Source: Microbacterium paraoxydans
GTDB taxonomy: Bacteria; Actinomycetota; Actinomycetes; Actinomycetales; Microbacteriaceae
DNA length: 64,000 bases
Direction: 5' to 3'
Assembly: GCF_020524545.1 (NCBI RefSeq)
Contig: NZ_JAIVLG010000006.1
Coordinates: 62,001 to 126,000 of the forward strand
Below are positions 15,555 to 24,793 of the stretch, in pieces. Made by a program: the position numbers and the translations under genes. The notes beneath the pieces are model-generated. The model saw only the letters and a list, made by a program, of their open reading frames with translations. It did no database searches and was not told the origin of the DNA. Numbering within the stretch: position 1 is the first letter of the stretch; the number at the start of each line of letters is the position of its first letter.

Positions 15555-18500
15555 ATGGGGTTTCGTGTTGCCCGCAAGGACTACGCATCCGATGGCCTTT
15601 CGTCTGAGCGGCGCGGCCGCTGGCGGGGCCGAGCGAAGAAGCTGATCGGAGGCGCCGTCAGCACCGCGCTGGTCGCCTCCTCCATGGTCTTCATCGGAGG
15701 CACGCTGACAGCAGCTCCCGCGCTCGCGGCCGACCCCTTCCTCTGCACGCCGGGCGCCGTGTACGTGCAGAGCGCGACCGAGGTGCGCGAGTTCATCGTG
15801 AACGAGCAGGGCGGCACCCCGGGCAACGGCGGCACGCTCGGCGGCGAGACCCTCGGCACCGACCACTCCAACAACGCTCTCGGCATCTCCTCCAGCGGTC
15901 GATACGCCTACACGGTCACCAACGCCGCCGGCACCAAGACGCTGGCCAAGCACGACCGGGTCACCGACGTCACGACCCGCACGACGTTCACGCTCAACTC
16001 CTCCGTGCTCCGTGGTGCTGTCCACCCCGTGACCGGTGTCTACTACTTCGCCAGCGGAACCGTCAACGGCGCCATCAACCTCTACGCCTGGAACGAGAGC
16101 GTCACGCCGCAGGCCTATGTGCAGGTCGGCACCCTCCGCCCGACCACCGGCAGCACCGCGTTCGGCGCCAACGGCGACATGGCCTTCAGCGCCTCGGGCC
16201 AGCTCGTGCTCGTGGCCGACAACATCATCTACTCGTCCGACCTTCCCACCTCACTCACCCCGAGTACCGCGACCATCGACGCCAAGCAGGTCCACAACAT
16301 GGGCGCCGGGGTGCAGGGCAACGGCATCGCCTTCGGAAACCTCGGTCACATCTTCGTCTCGGTCTCCGGTGGCGGAAACCGCATCATCGAGGTCGACCTT
16401 CCTCGCGGAGAGACCGTCAACACCACCTCGATCGGAACCTTCGGGCCGACCGACATGGCCAGCTGCACCTTCCCGAACACCCTCACGCTGAAGAAGGACC
16501 TCCCCGAGGGGCGCCACGCAGCCACCGACCAGTTCGCCCTGCGCGTGCAGTCGCCTGCCGGATACCAGGTCGCGCAGACGAACGCCACGACGAGCGGCGA
16601 GAGCACGGGACTGCAGCCCGACTACGCGGGACCGGTCTTCACCAACCAGGGCGACACCTTCCAGCTGTCCGAGTCCGCAGCCGGCACGACCGACCGCACC
16701 CGCTACGCCGAGTCACTGGACTGCGTGCAGGTGAACTCCGACGGGACCACCTCGCCAGTGGCGGTGACCTCGTCGGGTGAGGTGACGCAGCCCGCCGGCC
16801 CGCTCGGCACCGACGTCACGTGCACGTTCACGAACGTGCGTCTGGCCCCCGACCTCGCGCTGCGCAAGACCTCCGACCCGGCCGACGGCGTCGCGGTGCA
16901 CGCCGGTCAGCGCCTCACGTACACCGTCGAGGCGGAGAACACGGGCAACACGCTCCTCGACCCCGTCCAGGTGACCGACGATCTCTCCGGAGTGCTCGCA
17001 CACGCCGAGTACCAGGGTGATGTCGTCACCAAGATCGACGGAGTCATCGTCGCGTCCGGGGCCGCCACGGTCACCGGTGACGAACTCGCCTGGACCGGTG
17101 CGCTCGAGCCCGGTCAGGTGCTCACCGCCACCTACTCGGTGATCGTCGACGACGGTGTCGAAGGAGAGCGGATCGCCAACAGCGTCACCGCCTCCGGCAC
17201 CCCGCCCGGCGGGCTGCCCCCGATCGATCCCCCTGCCGTCACGACCGAGAACCCCGTGGCGGGATACACCGTCGCCAAGAGCGCCGACCCCGCCGACGGT
17301 ACCGTCGTGGAGCCGGGCCAGACCATCGAATACACCGTGACCGGGACCAACACCGGTGCCACTGTGCTGAACCCCGCCTCGATCTCGGACGACCTGTCCG
17401 CCGTGCTCGCGCACGCGGCCTACAACTCCGACGTCGCCACCGCGTTCGACGGTGTGCCCGTCACGACGGGCGCGGCGACCATCACGGGCGACGACCTCGC
17501 CTGGACCGGGGCTCTCCAGCCCGGAGAGACCGTGACGATCACGTATTCCGTGACCGTGGAGGCCGACACGTCGGGTGAGATCCTGAAGAACACCGTCAGC
17601 GGCACGGCGACTCCGACCACCCCGAACCCGGGCGACCCCGACGGGCCGCAGGTGCCGGGTGAGCCGATCGTCCCGCCGACGGTCACCACCGAGCACCCGG
17701 TCATCGGTTCGGGCTTCACGATCAGCAAGTCCGCCGACCCCGCATCGGGCACGGCCGTCGCGGCCGGTGACACCATCACCTACACGATCACCGGCACCAA
17801 CACCGGCGACACCGACCTCGACCCGGCCCGGATCGTCGACGACCTGTCGGGTGTTCTCGGCGACGCCGGGTACAACGACGACGTCACCGCCGACCGCGGC
17901 ACGGTGAGCGTCGCCGGCGACACGCTGACCTGGACGGGCGATGTGCCCCGCGGCGAGTCCGTCACCATCCGATACTCCGTGACGGTCGACGCGGGCGTCG
18001 ATGCGGCGCTGCTGAACAACGTCGCCAGCGGCACGGCCACGCCGCGGATCCCGGTGGACCCGTCCGACCCCGATGGCCCGACCACTCCGGGAACCCCCAT
18101 CGTCCCGCCGGACGCGGAGACGAACCACCCTGTCGTCGACACCGGCTTCGAGGTGTCGAAGTCGGCCGACCCGACCTCGGGCACCGCCGTGCGCGCGGGT
18201 GACACCATCACGTACACGATCTCCGGCGTCAACACGGGCAACACGACGCTCGATCCCGCGTCCATCGTCGACGACCTCTCGGCAGTGCTCGCCCACGCGC
18301 GGTACGGCGGCGACGCGACCGCCTCGACCGGCACGGTCGAGGTCACCGGAACCACACTGACCTGGACCGGAGCCCTCGATCCGGATGACCGTGTCGAGAT
18401 CACCTACACCGTGACGGTCGACGCCGACGCGACCGGCGTGCTGCTGCGCAACACCGTCACGGGCGAGGGGACCCCCCTCATCCCGACGGACCCGACCGAC

Positions 18501-20753
18501 CCGGACAGCCCCACCACGCCCGGCACCCCGGTGACGACGCCGCCGTCGACGACGGAGCACCCGGTCGCCACCCCCGGCTTCACGCTGACCAAGTCGGCCG
18601 ACCCGGAGACCGGAACGCGTGTCGACCCCGGCAGCGTCATCACCTACACCGTCACGGGCACGAACACGGGCGACACCGTGCTCGACCCCGCGGTGATCTC
18701 CGACGACCTGAGCGGTGTGCTCGCGCATGCCTCCTACAACGACGATGCCGCGGCCTCCCGCGGCGACGTGAGCGTCGACGGCGAGTCCCTCGCGTGGAGC
18801 GGCGTGCTGCGTCCGGGACAGGACGTCGTGATCACCTACTCGGTGACGGTCGACCCGGCAGCGGGCGGTGAGACGATCGCCAACACCGTCACAGGCACGG
18901 TGACTCCGCTCATTCCTTCCGACCCGAGTGATCCGGACAGCCCCACGACGCCGGGCACGCCGATCACTCCGCCGCCGTCGACCACGGAGCACCCGGTCAA
19001 CGAGCCGGGCTTCACCTTCGCCAAGTCCGTCGACCCCGCAACGGGCACGGCTGTCGATCCCGGCGATGTGCTCACCTACACGCTGACGGCCGCCAACACC
19101 GGTCAGACCGCTCTCGACCCCGTCGAGATCGTGGACGACCTGTCCGAGGTGCTGCCGTACGCGTCGTACAACGACGACGCCGAGGCCGTGATCGACGGAC
19201 TTCCGGCCGGTGTGCTGGTGCGCACCGGCGCGACGCTCCGCTGGGCGGGTGCGCTCGCGATCGGGCAGACCGTCACCGTCACGTACTCCGTGACGGTCGG
19301 GGCCGACGGCGTCGGATCCGTGGTCGAGAACACGGCGACGGCGAGTGCGACGCCGCCAGGAGGCTCGGTCATCACGCCGCCCCCCGGTGTCACGAGGAAC
19401 CCCGTGGACGTCCCCGGATTCTCCGTCTCGAAGAGCGCCGACCCGGTCGCGGGGACAGCGGTCGATCCCGGTAGCGTCATCACCTACACCGTGACCGGTG
19501 TGAACACCGGCGAGACCGTCCTCGACCCGGTCGCGATCGCGGACGACCTCTCCGGTGTCCTTGCCCACGCCGACTACAACGGCGATGCGACGGCCGCGAT
19601 CGGCGCCACGCCCGCGGCGGCCCCGGTCGTCACCGGTGACAGCCTGGCGTGGACGGGATCCCTCCAGGTCGGCGAGACCGTCACGATCACGTACTCCGTG
19701 ACCGTGCAGGCGGACGCGGGGGGAGCGATCCTGGAGAACTCGGCTTCGGGATCGGCGACTCCGCCCGGTGGCGTGCCGCCGATCGAGACGCCACCGGCCA
19801 CGACGGAGCACCCGGTCAACGAGCCCGGCTTCGAGCTTCGCAAGTCGGCCGACCCCGCCTCGGGAACCCGCGTCGACCCCGGCAGCGTCATCACCTACAC
19901 GGTGACCGGCGTGAACACCGGTGAGACGGCCCTGGCGCCCGTGAACATCAGCGACGACCTGGCCGGAGTGCTCGCCCACGCCGTCTACAACGGCGACGCC
20001 ACGGCGACCGTGATCGACGGGTCCGCGCCCGCTCCGGTCATCGACGGCGACGAGCTCACCTGGTCGGGTGCGCTCGCCGTCCGCCAGCGCGTCACGATCA
20101 CGTACTCGGTGACCGTCAATGGCGACGCGGGTGGCGCGACGATCGCGAACACGGTGGCCGGAACCGCCACCCCGCCCGGTGGCGGGGAGCTCACGCCGCC
20201 GCCGGTGACGACCGAGAACCCGGTCGGCACTCCGGGCTTCACGTTCGTCAAGACGTCCGACCCCGGGTCGGGGACGGCTGTGGCCGCTGGTAGCGTCGTC
20301 ACCTACCGTCTCGTCGGCACCAACACGGGTGAGACCGGGCTGGACGAGGTCGTCATCACGGATGATCTGTCCGGAGTGCTGCAGCACGCCGACCTCCGGG
20401 CCGGTGCGACCGCCGTCGTCGGCGACCGCGCTGTCGCCGCTCCCGTGGTGGACGGGACCGAGCTGCGCTGGACCGGCAGCCTCGCCGAGGGGGAGAGCGT
20501 CACGATCACGTACTCCGTGGCGGTCCACGCCGACGCGGCGGGAGCGAAGCTGCGCAACGTGGCCGTGGGGACGGCCACTCCTCCCGGTGGCGAGACGATC
20601 ACACCGCCGCCGAGCTCGACCGAGAACCCGGTGCTGACGCCTCTCGCCATCACCGGTGGGATCCTGGCACCGTGGGTGCTGGCGCTCGCGATCATTCTGC
20701 TGCTCGGCGGTGCCGTGCTGCTGATCGTGCGGCGACGCCGCTCGCAGGCCTGA
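15555..20753 (+). CDS. Giant cell-wall-anchored protein with nine DUF11-type repeats and LAxTG sorting signal
   Basis: About 1732 residues. The signal peptide has a long basic n-region and cleaves near TAAPALA-AD (about 58-59). Residues about 60-310 form a DUF6923-like, beta-propeller-type head. A SpaA/prealbumin-like domain follows (LTLKKDLPEGRHAATDQFAL). Nine repeats of about 125-145 residues then recur around 'KSADPxxGTxVxPG...YTVTGxNTGxTxLDP...DDLSGVLAHAxYNxD', a DUF11-type Ig-like fold. The C-terminus has LAITGG (about 1697), a hydrophobic helix and RRRRS, a class E sortase signal. I prefer the ATG at 15555 (GGGGAG six bases before); the ATG at 15537 has its purine run too close. It probably forms an extended surface stalk or adhesin. 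Confidence 0.9.
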   Translation: MGFRVARKDYASDGLSSERRGRWRGRAKKLIGGAVSTALVASSMVFIGGTLTAAPALAADPFLCTPGAVYVQSATEVREFIVNEQGGTPGNGGTLGGETLGTDHSNNALGISSSGRYAYTVTNAAGTKTLAKHDRVTDVTTRTTFTLNSSVLRGAVHPVTGVYYFASGTVNGAINLYAWNESVTPQAYVQVGTLRPTTGSTAFGANGDMAFSASGQLVLVADNIIYSSDLPTSLTPSTATIDAKQVHNMGAGVQGNGIAFGNLGHIFVSVSGGGNRIIEVDLPRGETVNTTSIGTFGPTDMASCTFPNTLTLKKDLPEGRHAATDQFALRVQSPAGYQVAQTNATTSGESTGLQPDYAGPVFTNQGDTFQLSESAAGTTDRTRYAESLDCVQVNSDGTTSPVAVTSSGEVTQPAGPLGTDVTCTFTNVRLAPDLALRKTSDPADGVAVHAGQRLTYTVEAENTGNTLLDPVQVTDDLSGVLAHAEYQGDVVTKIDGVIVASGAATVTGDELAWTGALEPGQVLTATYSVIVDDGVEGERIANSVTASGTPPGGLPPIDPPAVTTENPVAGYTVAKSADPADGTVVEPGQTIEYTVTGTNTGATVLNPASISDDLSAVLAHAAYNSDVATAFDGVPVTTGAATITGDDLAWTGALQPGETVTITYSVTVEADTSGEILKNTVSGTATPTTPNPGDPDGPQVPGEPIVPPTVTTEHPVIGSGFTISKSADPASGTAVAAGDTITYTITGTNTGDTDLDPARIVDDLSGVLGDAGYNDDVTADRGTVSVAGDTLTWTGDVPRGESVTIRYSVTVDAGVDAALLNNVASGTATPRIPVDPSDPDGPTTPGTPIVPPDAETNHPVVDTGFEVSKSADPTSGTAVRAGDTITYTISGVNTGNTTLDPASIVDDLSAVLAHARYGGDATASTGTVEVTGTTLTWTGALDPDDRVEITYTVTVDADATGVLLRNTVTGEGTPLIPTDPTDPDSPTTPGTPVTTPPSTTEHPVATPGFTLTKSADPETGTRVDPGSVITYTVTGTNTGDTVLDPAVISDDLSGVLAHASYNDDAAASRGDVSVDGESLAWSGVLRPGQDVVITYSVTVDPAAGGETIANTVTGTVTPLIPSDPSDPDSPTTPGTPITPPPSTTEHPVNEPGFTFAKSVDPATGTAVDPGDVLTYTLTAANTGQTALDPVEIVDDLSEVLPYASYNDDAEAVIDGLPAGVLVRTGATLRWAGALAIGQTVTVTYSVTVGADGVGSVVENTATASATPPGGSVITPPPGVTRNPVDVPGFSVSKSADPVAGTAVDPGSVITYTVTGVNTGETVLDPVAIADDLSGVLAHADYNGDATAAIGATPAAAPVVTGDSLAWTGSLQVGETVTITYSVTVQADAGGAILENSASGSATPPGGVPPIETPPATTEHPVNEPGFELRKSADPASGTRVDPGSVITYTVTGVNTGETALAPVNISDDLAGVLAHAVYNGDATATVIDGSAPAPVIDGDELTWSGALAVRQRVTITYSVTVNGDAGGATIANTVAGTATPPGGGELTPPPVTTENPVGTPGFTFVKTSDPGSGTAVAAGSVVTYRLVGTNTGETGLDEVVITDDLSGVLQHADLRAGATAVVGDRAVAAPVVDGTELRWTGSLAEGESVTITYSVAVHADAAGAKLRNVAVGTATPPGGETITPPPSSTENPVLTPLAITGGILAPWVLALAIILLLGGAVLLIVRRRRSQA
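16851..20640 (+). repeat. Nine tandem coding repeats (about 390-440 bp each)
   Basis: Repeat starts lie near 16851, 17265, 17708, 18145, 18580, 19010, 19422, 19832 and 20238. Units 2-5 carry long linkers with DPDxP-type and PGxP motifs before TTEHPV or similar. Units 1 and 6-9 carry the shorter TPPGG linker. The DNA is similar enough for recombination to change repeat number in frame. Confidence 0.85.
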
Positions 20754-20763
20754 CGTTCGTCGG

Positions 20764-20802
20764 GAGGGCCCCGTCTGTCGCGGTGCGACGGGCGGGGCCC
20801 TC
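20764..20802. terminator. Bidirectional hairpin terminator
   Basis: An 18-bp stem with two G-T pairs and a 3-nt loop (20764-20802, outer arms GAGGGCCCCG and CGGGGCCCTC) lies between the convergent surface-protein and LuxR-family genes. Its strength and placement fit a shared terminator. Confidence 0.75.
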
Positions 20803-20823
20803 GGCGTCTCCCTCCGGCGGAGC

Positions 20824-23343
20824 TCAGTCGGCCAGGAGACCGTGTCGCGCCGCCTGCTCCAACGCCTCGGAGCGGTTGCCGGCGCCGAGCTTTCGATAGA
20901 GGCTGCGGAGCTGGGTCTTGAGGGTGTTCTGCGACACACGCAACTCGTCGGCGATCGTCGGCAGCGGCGCGCCGGACGTCAACGCGCGCAGCACGACCTG
21001 CTCACGCGGGGTCAGTCGGGGGCGGTTCGCGAAGGATGGCAGCGCCGACCGGCGGGGGAAGCTCGTGCGTCCGGTCGGGTCGAGGTCGGCGCGGACGGCA
21101 CCGAAGTCGTCCGCCCCCAGAAGCACGAGCGGAGTGGTGAGGCCGCGGTCCGCGAGCAGCGCGTTCAACGCGTCGCTCGAGATCTGAGCGGCTGCCGGGG
21201 ATACCCGGCGCAGCGCGGCGCTGTGCACCGCCGCGGCTTCGGCGCGCTCGCGGGCGGTGGAGGGCCGCAGCCGGGTCTGGCCGAGGAGTCGGATCACCTC
21301 AGCGGCCGCGCCGTCGATGAGCGCCAGACGCGCCCGCTTCACGACGGTACCGAAACGGTCGGATCCGGCATCGCGCTGCACGATGCGCTTCGCCGCGCTC
21401 ACGTCGCCGAGGGCGAGGTGCAGCAGCACTCGCGGCCGTGACAGTGCGTGGCGCACATGGGGCGCATTCGCCTCTCTTCCGCGGAGGCGCGCGAACGATT
21501 CGAGGCGCTCCAGTCCGGCGGCGACATCCCCCTCGTGCAGCGCGATCCACGCTTCCACCGCGGCCATCGTTGTCCAATGCTCGCTCGTCGCTCGGTACGG
21601 TTCGAAGAAGCGGACGTGCTGCTTCGCTGTCGCGAGATCGCCGTCCTCCACAGCGAGCATCGCCCCGGCGATCCGGTAGAACGTGCTCTGATAGCTGTCG
21701 AGGAGCTCGGGGTCCCACTCTCCGTCGCGGATCAGCGAGAAGTAGTGCCGTGCTTCTGGCAGGTCGCCGTTCAGGGCGTGGACGCCCGCGAGGAGGCAGA
21801 TTCCTTGGAACGCGTTTGCATTCCCGTGCGCCGCCGCGAGCGCCGTGGCCTGCTCCCACAGGCGGATGGCTTCTTCCTGCTGCCCGCCGTAGTACAGGGA
21901 GATGCCCAGATGCGTGCACAGCAGCGGCATGTCTCGTGCGTACTGCTGCCATTGCGCCTCTGGCGTCTCATGGAAGAGGGTCAGAGCCCGGGTTGCGACC
22001 TGTGCGGCAGGCTCCGGCCGCCCGATGGCGCGCAGCGAGGCGCTCTCGGCGGCCCAGATGAAGATCCGTTCCGTCGCCGAGAGAGTCGTCCGACGGGAGT
22101 TCGCCGCAGCAACGGCCAGGCGCAGCAGCTGGAGCCCGCGCTGACGCCGGAGTCGATTCGGCTTGAGGCACATGCCGAGCAGCATGGCGACGAGGGGTTC
22201 CTGCTTGAGCCGTGCCACGGGCACATCGGAGAGCAGTTCGGGGACGGCGCGTCGGTCACGGTGGAGCAGGCGGTTCCACCCGGCCATCGTGACGTGTGTC
22301 GCGAGGCGCAGATCGTCGTCTTCGAGGGCGAGCCGCAGACCCTCGAGCGGCAGGTCGCGGCGCACCGCACCTTCTGCGGCGAGGCGCCGAAGGTGCGCGA
22401 GTTCGCCAGGAAGGGTGCGGCGGAGTTCACGGCGCAGCATGCCGCGCGTGAGCGGAGTGAGGGTGAAGGTGCAGCCTCCGTCGCCGGTCCAGCGGCCGAA
22501 GCCGAACATCTCGGCCTGGTCGAGTGCCTTCGCGATGTCGGGGTCGCGCGTGAGTGCCACGGCCAGGGGAAGGTCGACCGAGTCGGTCACGCTGATCCGC
22601 AGGAGGCTCTGGAGTGCCTGCGGATCGAACGCGCACTCGGCGAGCCGGTCCTGCAGAAAGTCCTCGATCACCGCGGTCGCGGCGCGGAGCGAGGCGGTGT
22701 CCGTTCCGCCCCCGCGGAGCACGAGGGCGCGGATGAGCGCGGGGAAGCCTCCCGTCGCCTCCCGGATCTCGATGGCGTCGTCGTCGTCCACGTCGAGCGC
22801 CCGAGAGATCTCCTCGGCGTCGAACATGAGTCCTTCGGGAGGGATGACCGTCGTGTCGATCACGAGATCCAGACTCTCGCTGTCGAAGGGACTGGGGCGG
22901 TTGGTGGCGACGATCAGCCGTGTCCGCGGGGTGGCGGCGACGATGCGGCACAGGGCGAACACCCCTTCGCGGTCCACGTCGGCCGCATCGTCGAGTACGA
23001 CGACCAGCGGCCCCTCTGCGTCGCGCAGGAGCGCGGCCACCGCAGCCCAGTCATCGTCGCCTCCGGTGCTGTCGGAGGGGACCGCGCGGGCGAGGACCTT
23101 CCGCAGCGCGCGGGCGAGGAGGGCGCTCGTGGCGATGGCGGGCGAGACGGTGATCCAGGCCACGCGGGACACGGTGGTCGACGCCCACTCCACGAGAGCA
23201 GTCGTCTTGCCGGTGCCGGACGCGGAGCGGATGAGCGTCAGGGGCGTCTCGGTCTCGAGTGCGGCGATCAGTCGTGGTCGAGGGATGGCCTGCGCCGACA
23301 CTCGCGGTAGATGCCCGTCCCCCTGCGCGACAAATGCCGACAC
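20824..23343 (-). CDS. Large LuxR family (MalT/LAL-type) ATP-dependent transcriptional regulator
   Basis: About 839 residues from the GTG at 23343 (VSAFVAQGDGHLPRVSAQAI), which has GGGGAGG five bases upstream. The P-loop is TLIRSASGTGKTTALVEW (about 37-54), with a Walker B-like LVVVLDDAADVD. A long helical TPR-like middle follows. The C-terminal LuxR HTH is RLTPREQVVLRAL, PTIADELRVSQNTLKTQLRS. This is the signal-transduction ATPase (STAND) architecture of MalT: ligand binding and ATP lead to oligomerisation and activation. Its target is unknown. It is convergent with the surface-protein gene, whose expression it might control, and the next gene upstream on the same strand is the hydrolase. 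Confidence 0.92.
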   Translation of the reverse strand: MSAFVAQGDGHLPRVSAQAIPRPRLIAALETETPLTLIRSASGTGKTTALVEWASTTVSRVAWITVSPAIATSALLARALRKVLARAVPSDSTGGDDDWAAVAALLRDAEGPLVVVLDDAADVDREGVFALCRIVAATPRTRLIVATNRPSPFDSESLDLVIDTTVIPPEGLMFDAEEISRALDVDDDDAIEIREATGGFPALIRALVLRGGGTDTASLRAATAVIEDFLQDRLAECAFDPQALQSLLRISVTDSVDLPLAVALTRDPDIAKALDQAEMFGFGRWTGDGGCTFTLTPLTRGMLRRELRRTLPGELAHLRRLAAEGAVRRDLPLEGLRLALEDDDLRLATHVTMAGWNRLLHRDRRAVPELLSDVPVARLKQEPLVAMLLGMCLKPNRLRRQRGLQLLRLAVAAANSRRTTLSATERIFIWAAESASLRAIGRPEPAAQVATRALTLFHETPEAQWQQYARDMPLLCTHLGISLYYGGQQEEAIRLWEQATALAAAHGNANAFQGICLLAGVHALNGDLPEARHYFSLIRDGEWDPELLDSYQSTFYRIAGAMLAVEDGDLATAKQHVRFFEPYRATSEHWTTMAAVEAWIALHEGDVAAGLERLESFARLRGREANAPHVRHALSRPRVLLHLALGDVSAAKRIVQRDAGSDRFGTVVKRARLALIDGAAAEVIRLLGQTRLRPSTARERAEAAAVHSAALRRVSPAAAQISSDALNALLADRGLTTPLVLLGADDFGAVRADLDPTGRTSFPRRSALPSFANRPRLTPREQVVLRALTSGAPLPTIADELRVSQNTLKTQLRSLYRKLGAGNRSEALEQAARHGLLAD

Positions 23344-23426
23344 CTCAACCTCCCCAGGTCCCCGCCTCCAGGATATTCCGAAATATCGGAGGGGATCGCG
23401 ATTGCAGGTCCGCGTGTGCGGGGCGA

Positions 23427-24326
23427 TCAGCCTGTCGAGGGGGACGGCTTCCGAGCGGCTCCCCGTTGGTTCGGAGCATCGCGTGAATCCTCGAGCCACT
23501 CACCGAGAGCATCGATGACCGCCTCGGGCTTCTCCCAGGGCGTCAGATGCCCGGCCCCGTCGAGTACGAGGACGTCAGGTTGGCCGGGGAGCCGGGCTTG
23601 CAGCTCGTATGCCTGTTCGAGCGGGATCCATGGGTCTTCGCGTCCCCAGCCGATGCGGGTGCGGCAGCGTACGGCTCCCAGTTCTTCCACGACGGCGTGG
23701 GTGTCGGCGGCATCGAGCGAGGCGATCTGGCGGTAGAACGCCGCCTGGCCGACGGGCCCGGTCCAGGGCGATGCGAGTGCCTCGACCTGAGGAGCGGAGA
23801 GTCGGCCGGCGCCCGCGATGTACTCCCTCACGAGCGCAGAGTGGAGGTTCCCCGGGAGGCGGGAGAACACGTCGGCATGCTGCGCCACCACGCGGAAGAA
23901 GGGCGACCCCCAGGGGTCGAGGGTGACGATGTCCCACAGGAACAGGCTTGCGAAGTCCATGCGGTGCCGCAGGTGTGCCCCGAGGGCGACGGCACCGCCG
24001 ATGTCATGGGCGACCACATGAGGGCGCTCCAGGCCCCAGCCTCGGACCAGGGATGCCAGACGTGCGGACTGCGTCGACAGGTCGGTCGCCACGGTCGCAC
24101 CCATCTGGGACGCGCCGTAGCCCGGCATGTCCCACAGGAACACGCGGTGCTCGCGACTCAGCTCGCGCGCGGCATCCGCCCAGACCAGTGACGACCACGG
24201 CGTTCCGTGGCACAGGATCACATCGCCCGCCGAGGTGCCGGGCGGCGAGAGCACCCGAGTGGCGACGCTCACTCCCCCGACGTCGACGAAGACCTGATCG
24301 GGCAGCGGCGGCCGGTGTGTCATCAT
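23427..24326 (-). CDS. Alpha/beta hydrolase with Asp nucleophile (haloalkane dehalogenase/epoxide hydrolase-like)
   Basis: 299 residues, alpha/beta-hydrolase fold. The oxyanion region is LCHGTPWSSLVW. The nucleophile elbow is VVAHDIGGAVALG, with Asp rather than Ser, as in haloalkane dehalogenases and epoxide hydrolases. The acid is in GWGREDPWIP and the His in GAGHLTPWEKP. No signal peptide. It is divergent from the MerR gene and has a MerR-type promoter with a 19-bp spacer. The transcription start is predicted at or very near the ATG at 24326 (a second ATG follows at 24323), so the mRNA is probably leaderless. The substrate is unknown. Confidence 0.88.
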   Translation of the reverse strand: MMTHRPPLPDQVFVDVGGVSVATRVLSPPGTSAGDVILCHGTPWSSLVWADAARELSREHRVFLWDMPGYGASQMGATVATDLSTQSARLASLVRGWGLERPHVVAHDIGGAVALGAHLRHRMDFASLFLWDIVTLDPWGSPFFRVVAQHADVFSRLPGNLHSALVREYIAGAGRLSAPQVEALASPWTGPVGQAAFYRQIASLDAADTHAVVEELGAVRCRTRIGWGREDPWIPLEQAYELQARLPGQPDVLVLDGAGHLTPWEKPEAVIDALGEWLEDSRDAPNQRGAARKPSPSTG

Positions 24327-24332
24327 GGGGCC

Positions 24333-24363
24333 ACGGTAGAACCTCAGGTCGACCTGAGGTCAA
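24333..24363 (-). promoter_or_regulatory. MerR-type promoter with SoxR-like palindrome
   Basis: On the minus strand, -35 TTGACC (24358-24363) and -10 TACCGT (24333-24338) are 19 bp apart, the over-long spacer typical of MerR-activated promoters. A perfect 20-bp palindrome (24341-24360, half site ACCTCAGGTC) fills the spacer and resembles the SoxR site pattern CCTCAAG-N4-CTTGAGG. The start codon is 6 nt beyond the -10. Confidence 0.8.
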
Positions 24364-24382
24364 GAGGGAGGCGGGTGCCTCG

Positions 24383-24793
24383 ATGAAGATCGGTGAAGCC
24401 GCGCGGCGCATCGGCGTGGACGATCACGTCCTGCGGCACTGGCACGACACGGGCGTGGTCGTTCCGGAACGGACGGTGTCGGGCCACCGGGTCTACACCG
24501 AGGAGCACATCCGGCGCCTCCGCGTCGTGCTGGCGTGCCGGAGCATCGGGATGAGCCTCCCCGAGATCAGGCACGTGCTCCATCGGGACGAGGACGGACG
24601 AGTCGACGTCATCAGGCAGCGGTTGCGGTGGATCCGCTCGCAGCGCGCACAGCTCGAAGACGCGGAGAGCTTCCTCGAGCACGTGATCGGCTGCAGGCAC
24701 GACTTCCTCACCCGATGCCCGGACTGCACGCGATACGCGCTGAACGACGCCGACCGGCTGCCGGGCGGCGACGTCAGAGCCCGCGATTCCTAG
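24383..24793 (+). CDS. MerR family transcriptional regulator
   Basis: 136 residues. The MerR winged helix is at the N-terminus (MKIGEAARRIGVDDHVLRHW, then GHRVYTEEHIRRLR), followed by a coiled-coil dimerisation helix (RWIRSQRAQLEDAESFLEHV). The short C-terminal effector region has C-x7-C-x2-C (GCRHDFLTRCPDC), which could bind a metal or sense redox state. It is not the SoxR CX2CXCX5C cluster. The gene is divergent from the hydrolase, whose promoter has the matching dyad, so the hydrolase is the probable target. The 3' end overlaps the convergent SGNH gene by 4 bp. Confidence 0.9.
   Translation: MKIGEAARRIGVDDHVLRHWHDTGVVVPERTVSGHRVYTEEHIRRLRVVLACRSIGMSLPEIRHVLHRDEDGRVDVIRQRLRWIRSQRAQLEDAESFLEHVIGCRHDFLTRCPDCTRYALNDADRLPGGDVRARDS

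Noticed and set aside
16851..20640. Possible DNA repeat array outside coding sequence or CRISPR
   Set aside because: The repeats are in one reading frame and encode Ig-like domains.
16713..20939. 1408-codon open frame on the minus strand opposite the surface protein
   Set aside because: It is the antisense shadow of a repetitive high-GC gene: rich in Arg, Gly and Asp, with no recognisable domain, while the plus-strand frame has a signal peptide, repeats and a sorting signal.
24383..24793. SoxR assignment for the MerR gene
   Set aside because: The palindrome is SoxR-like but the Cys pattern (C-x7-C-x2-C) is not the SoxR CX2CXCX5C cluster.
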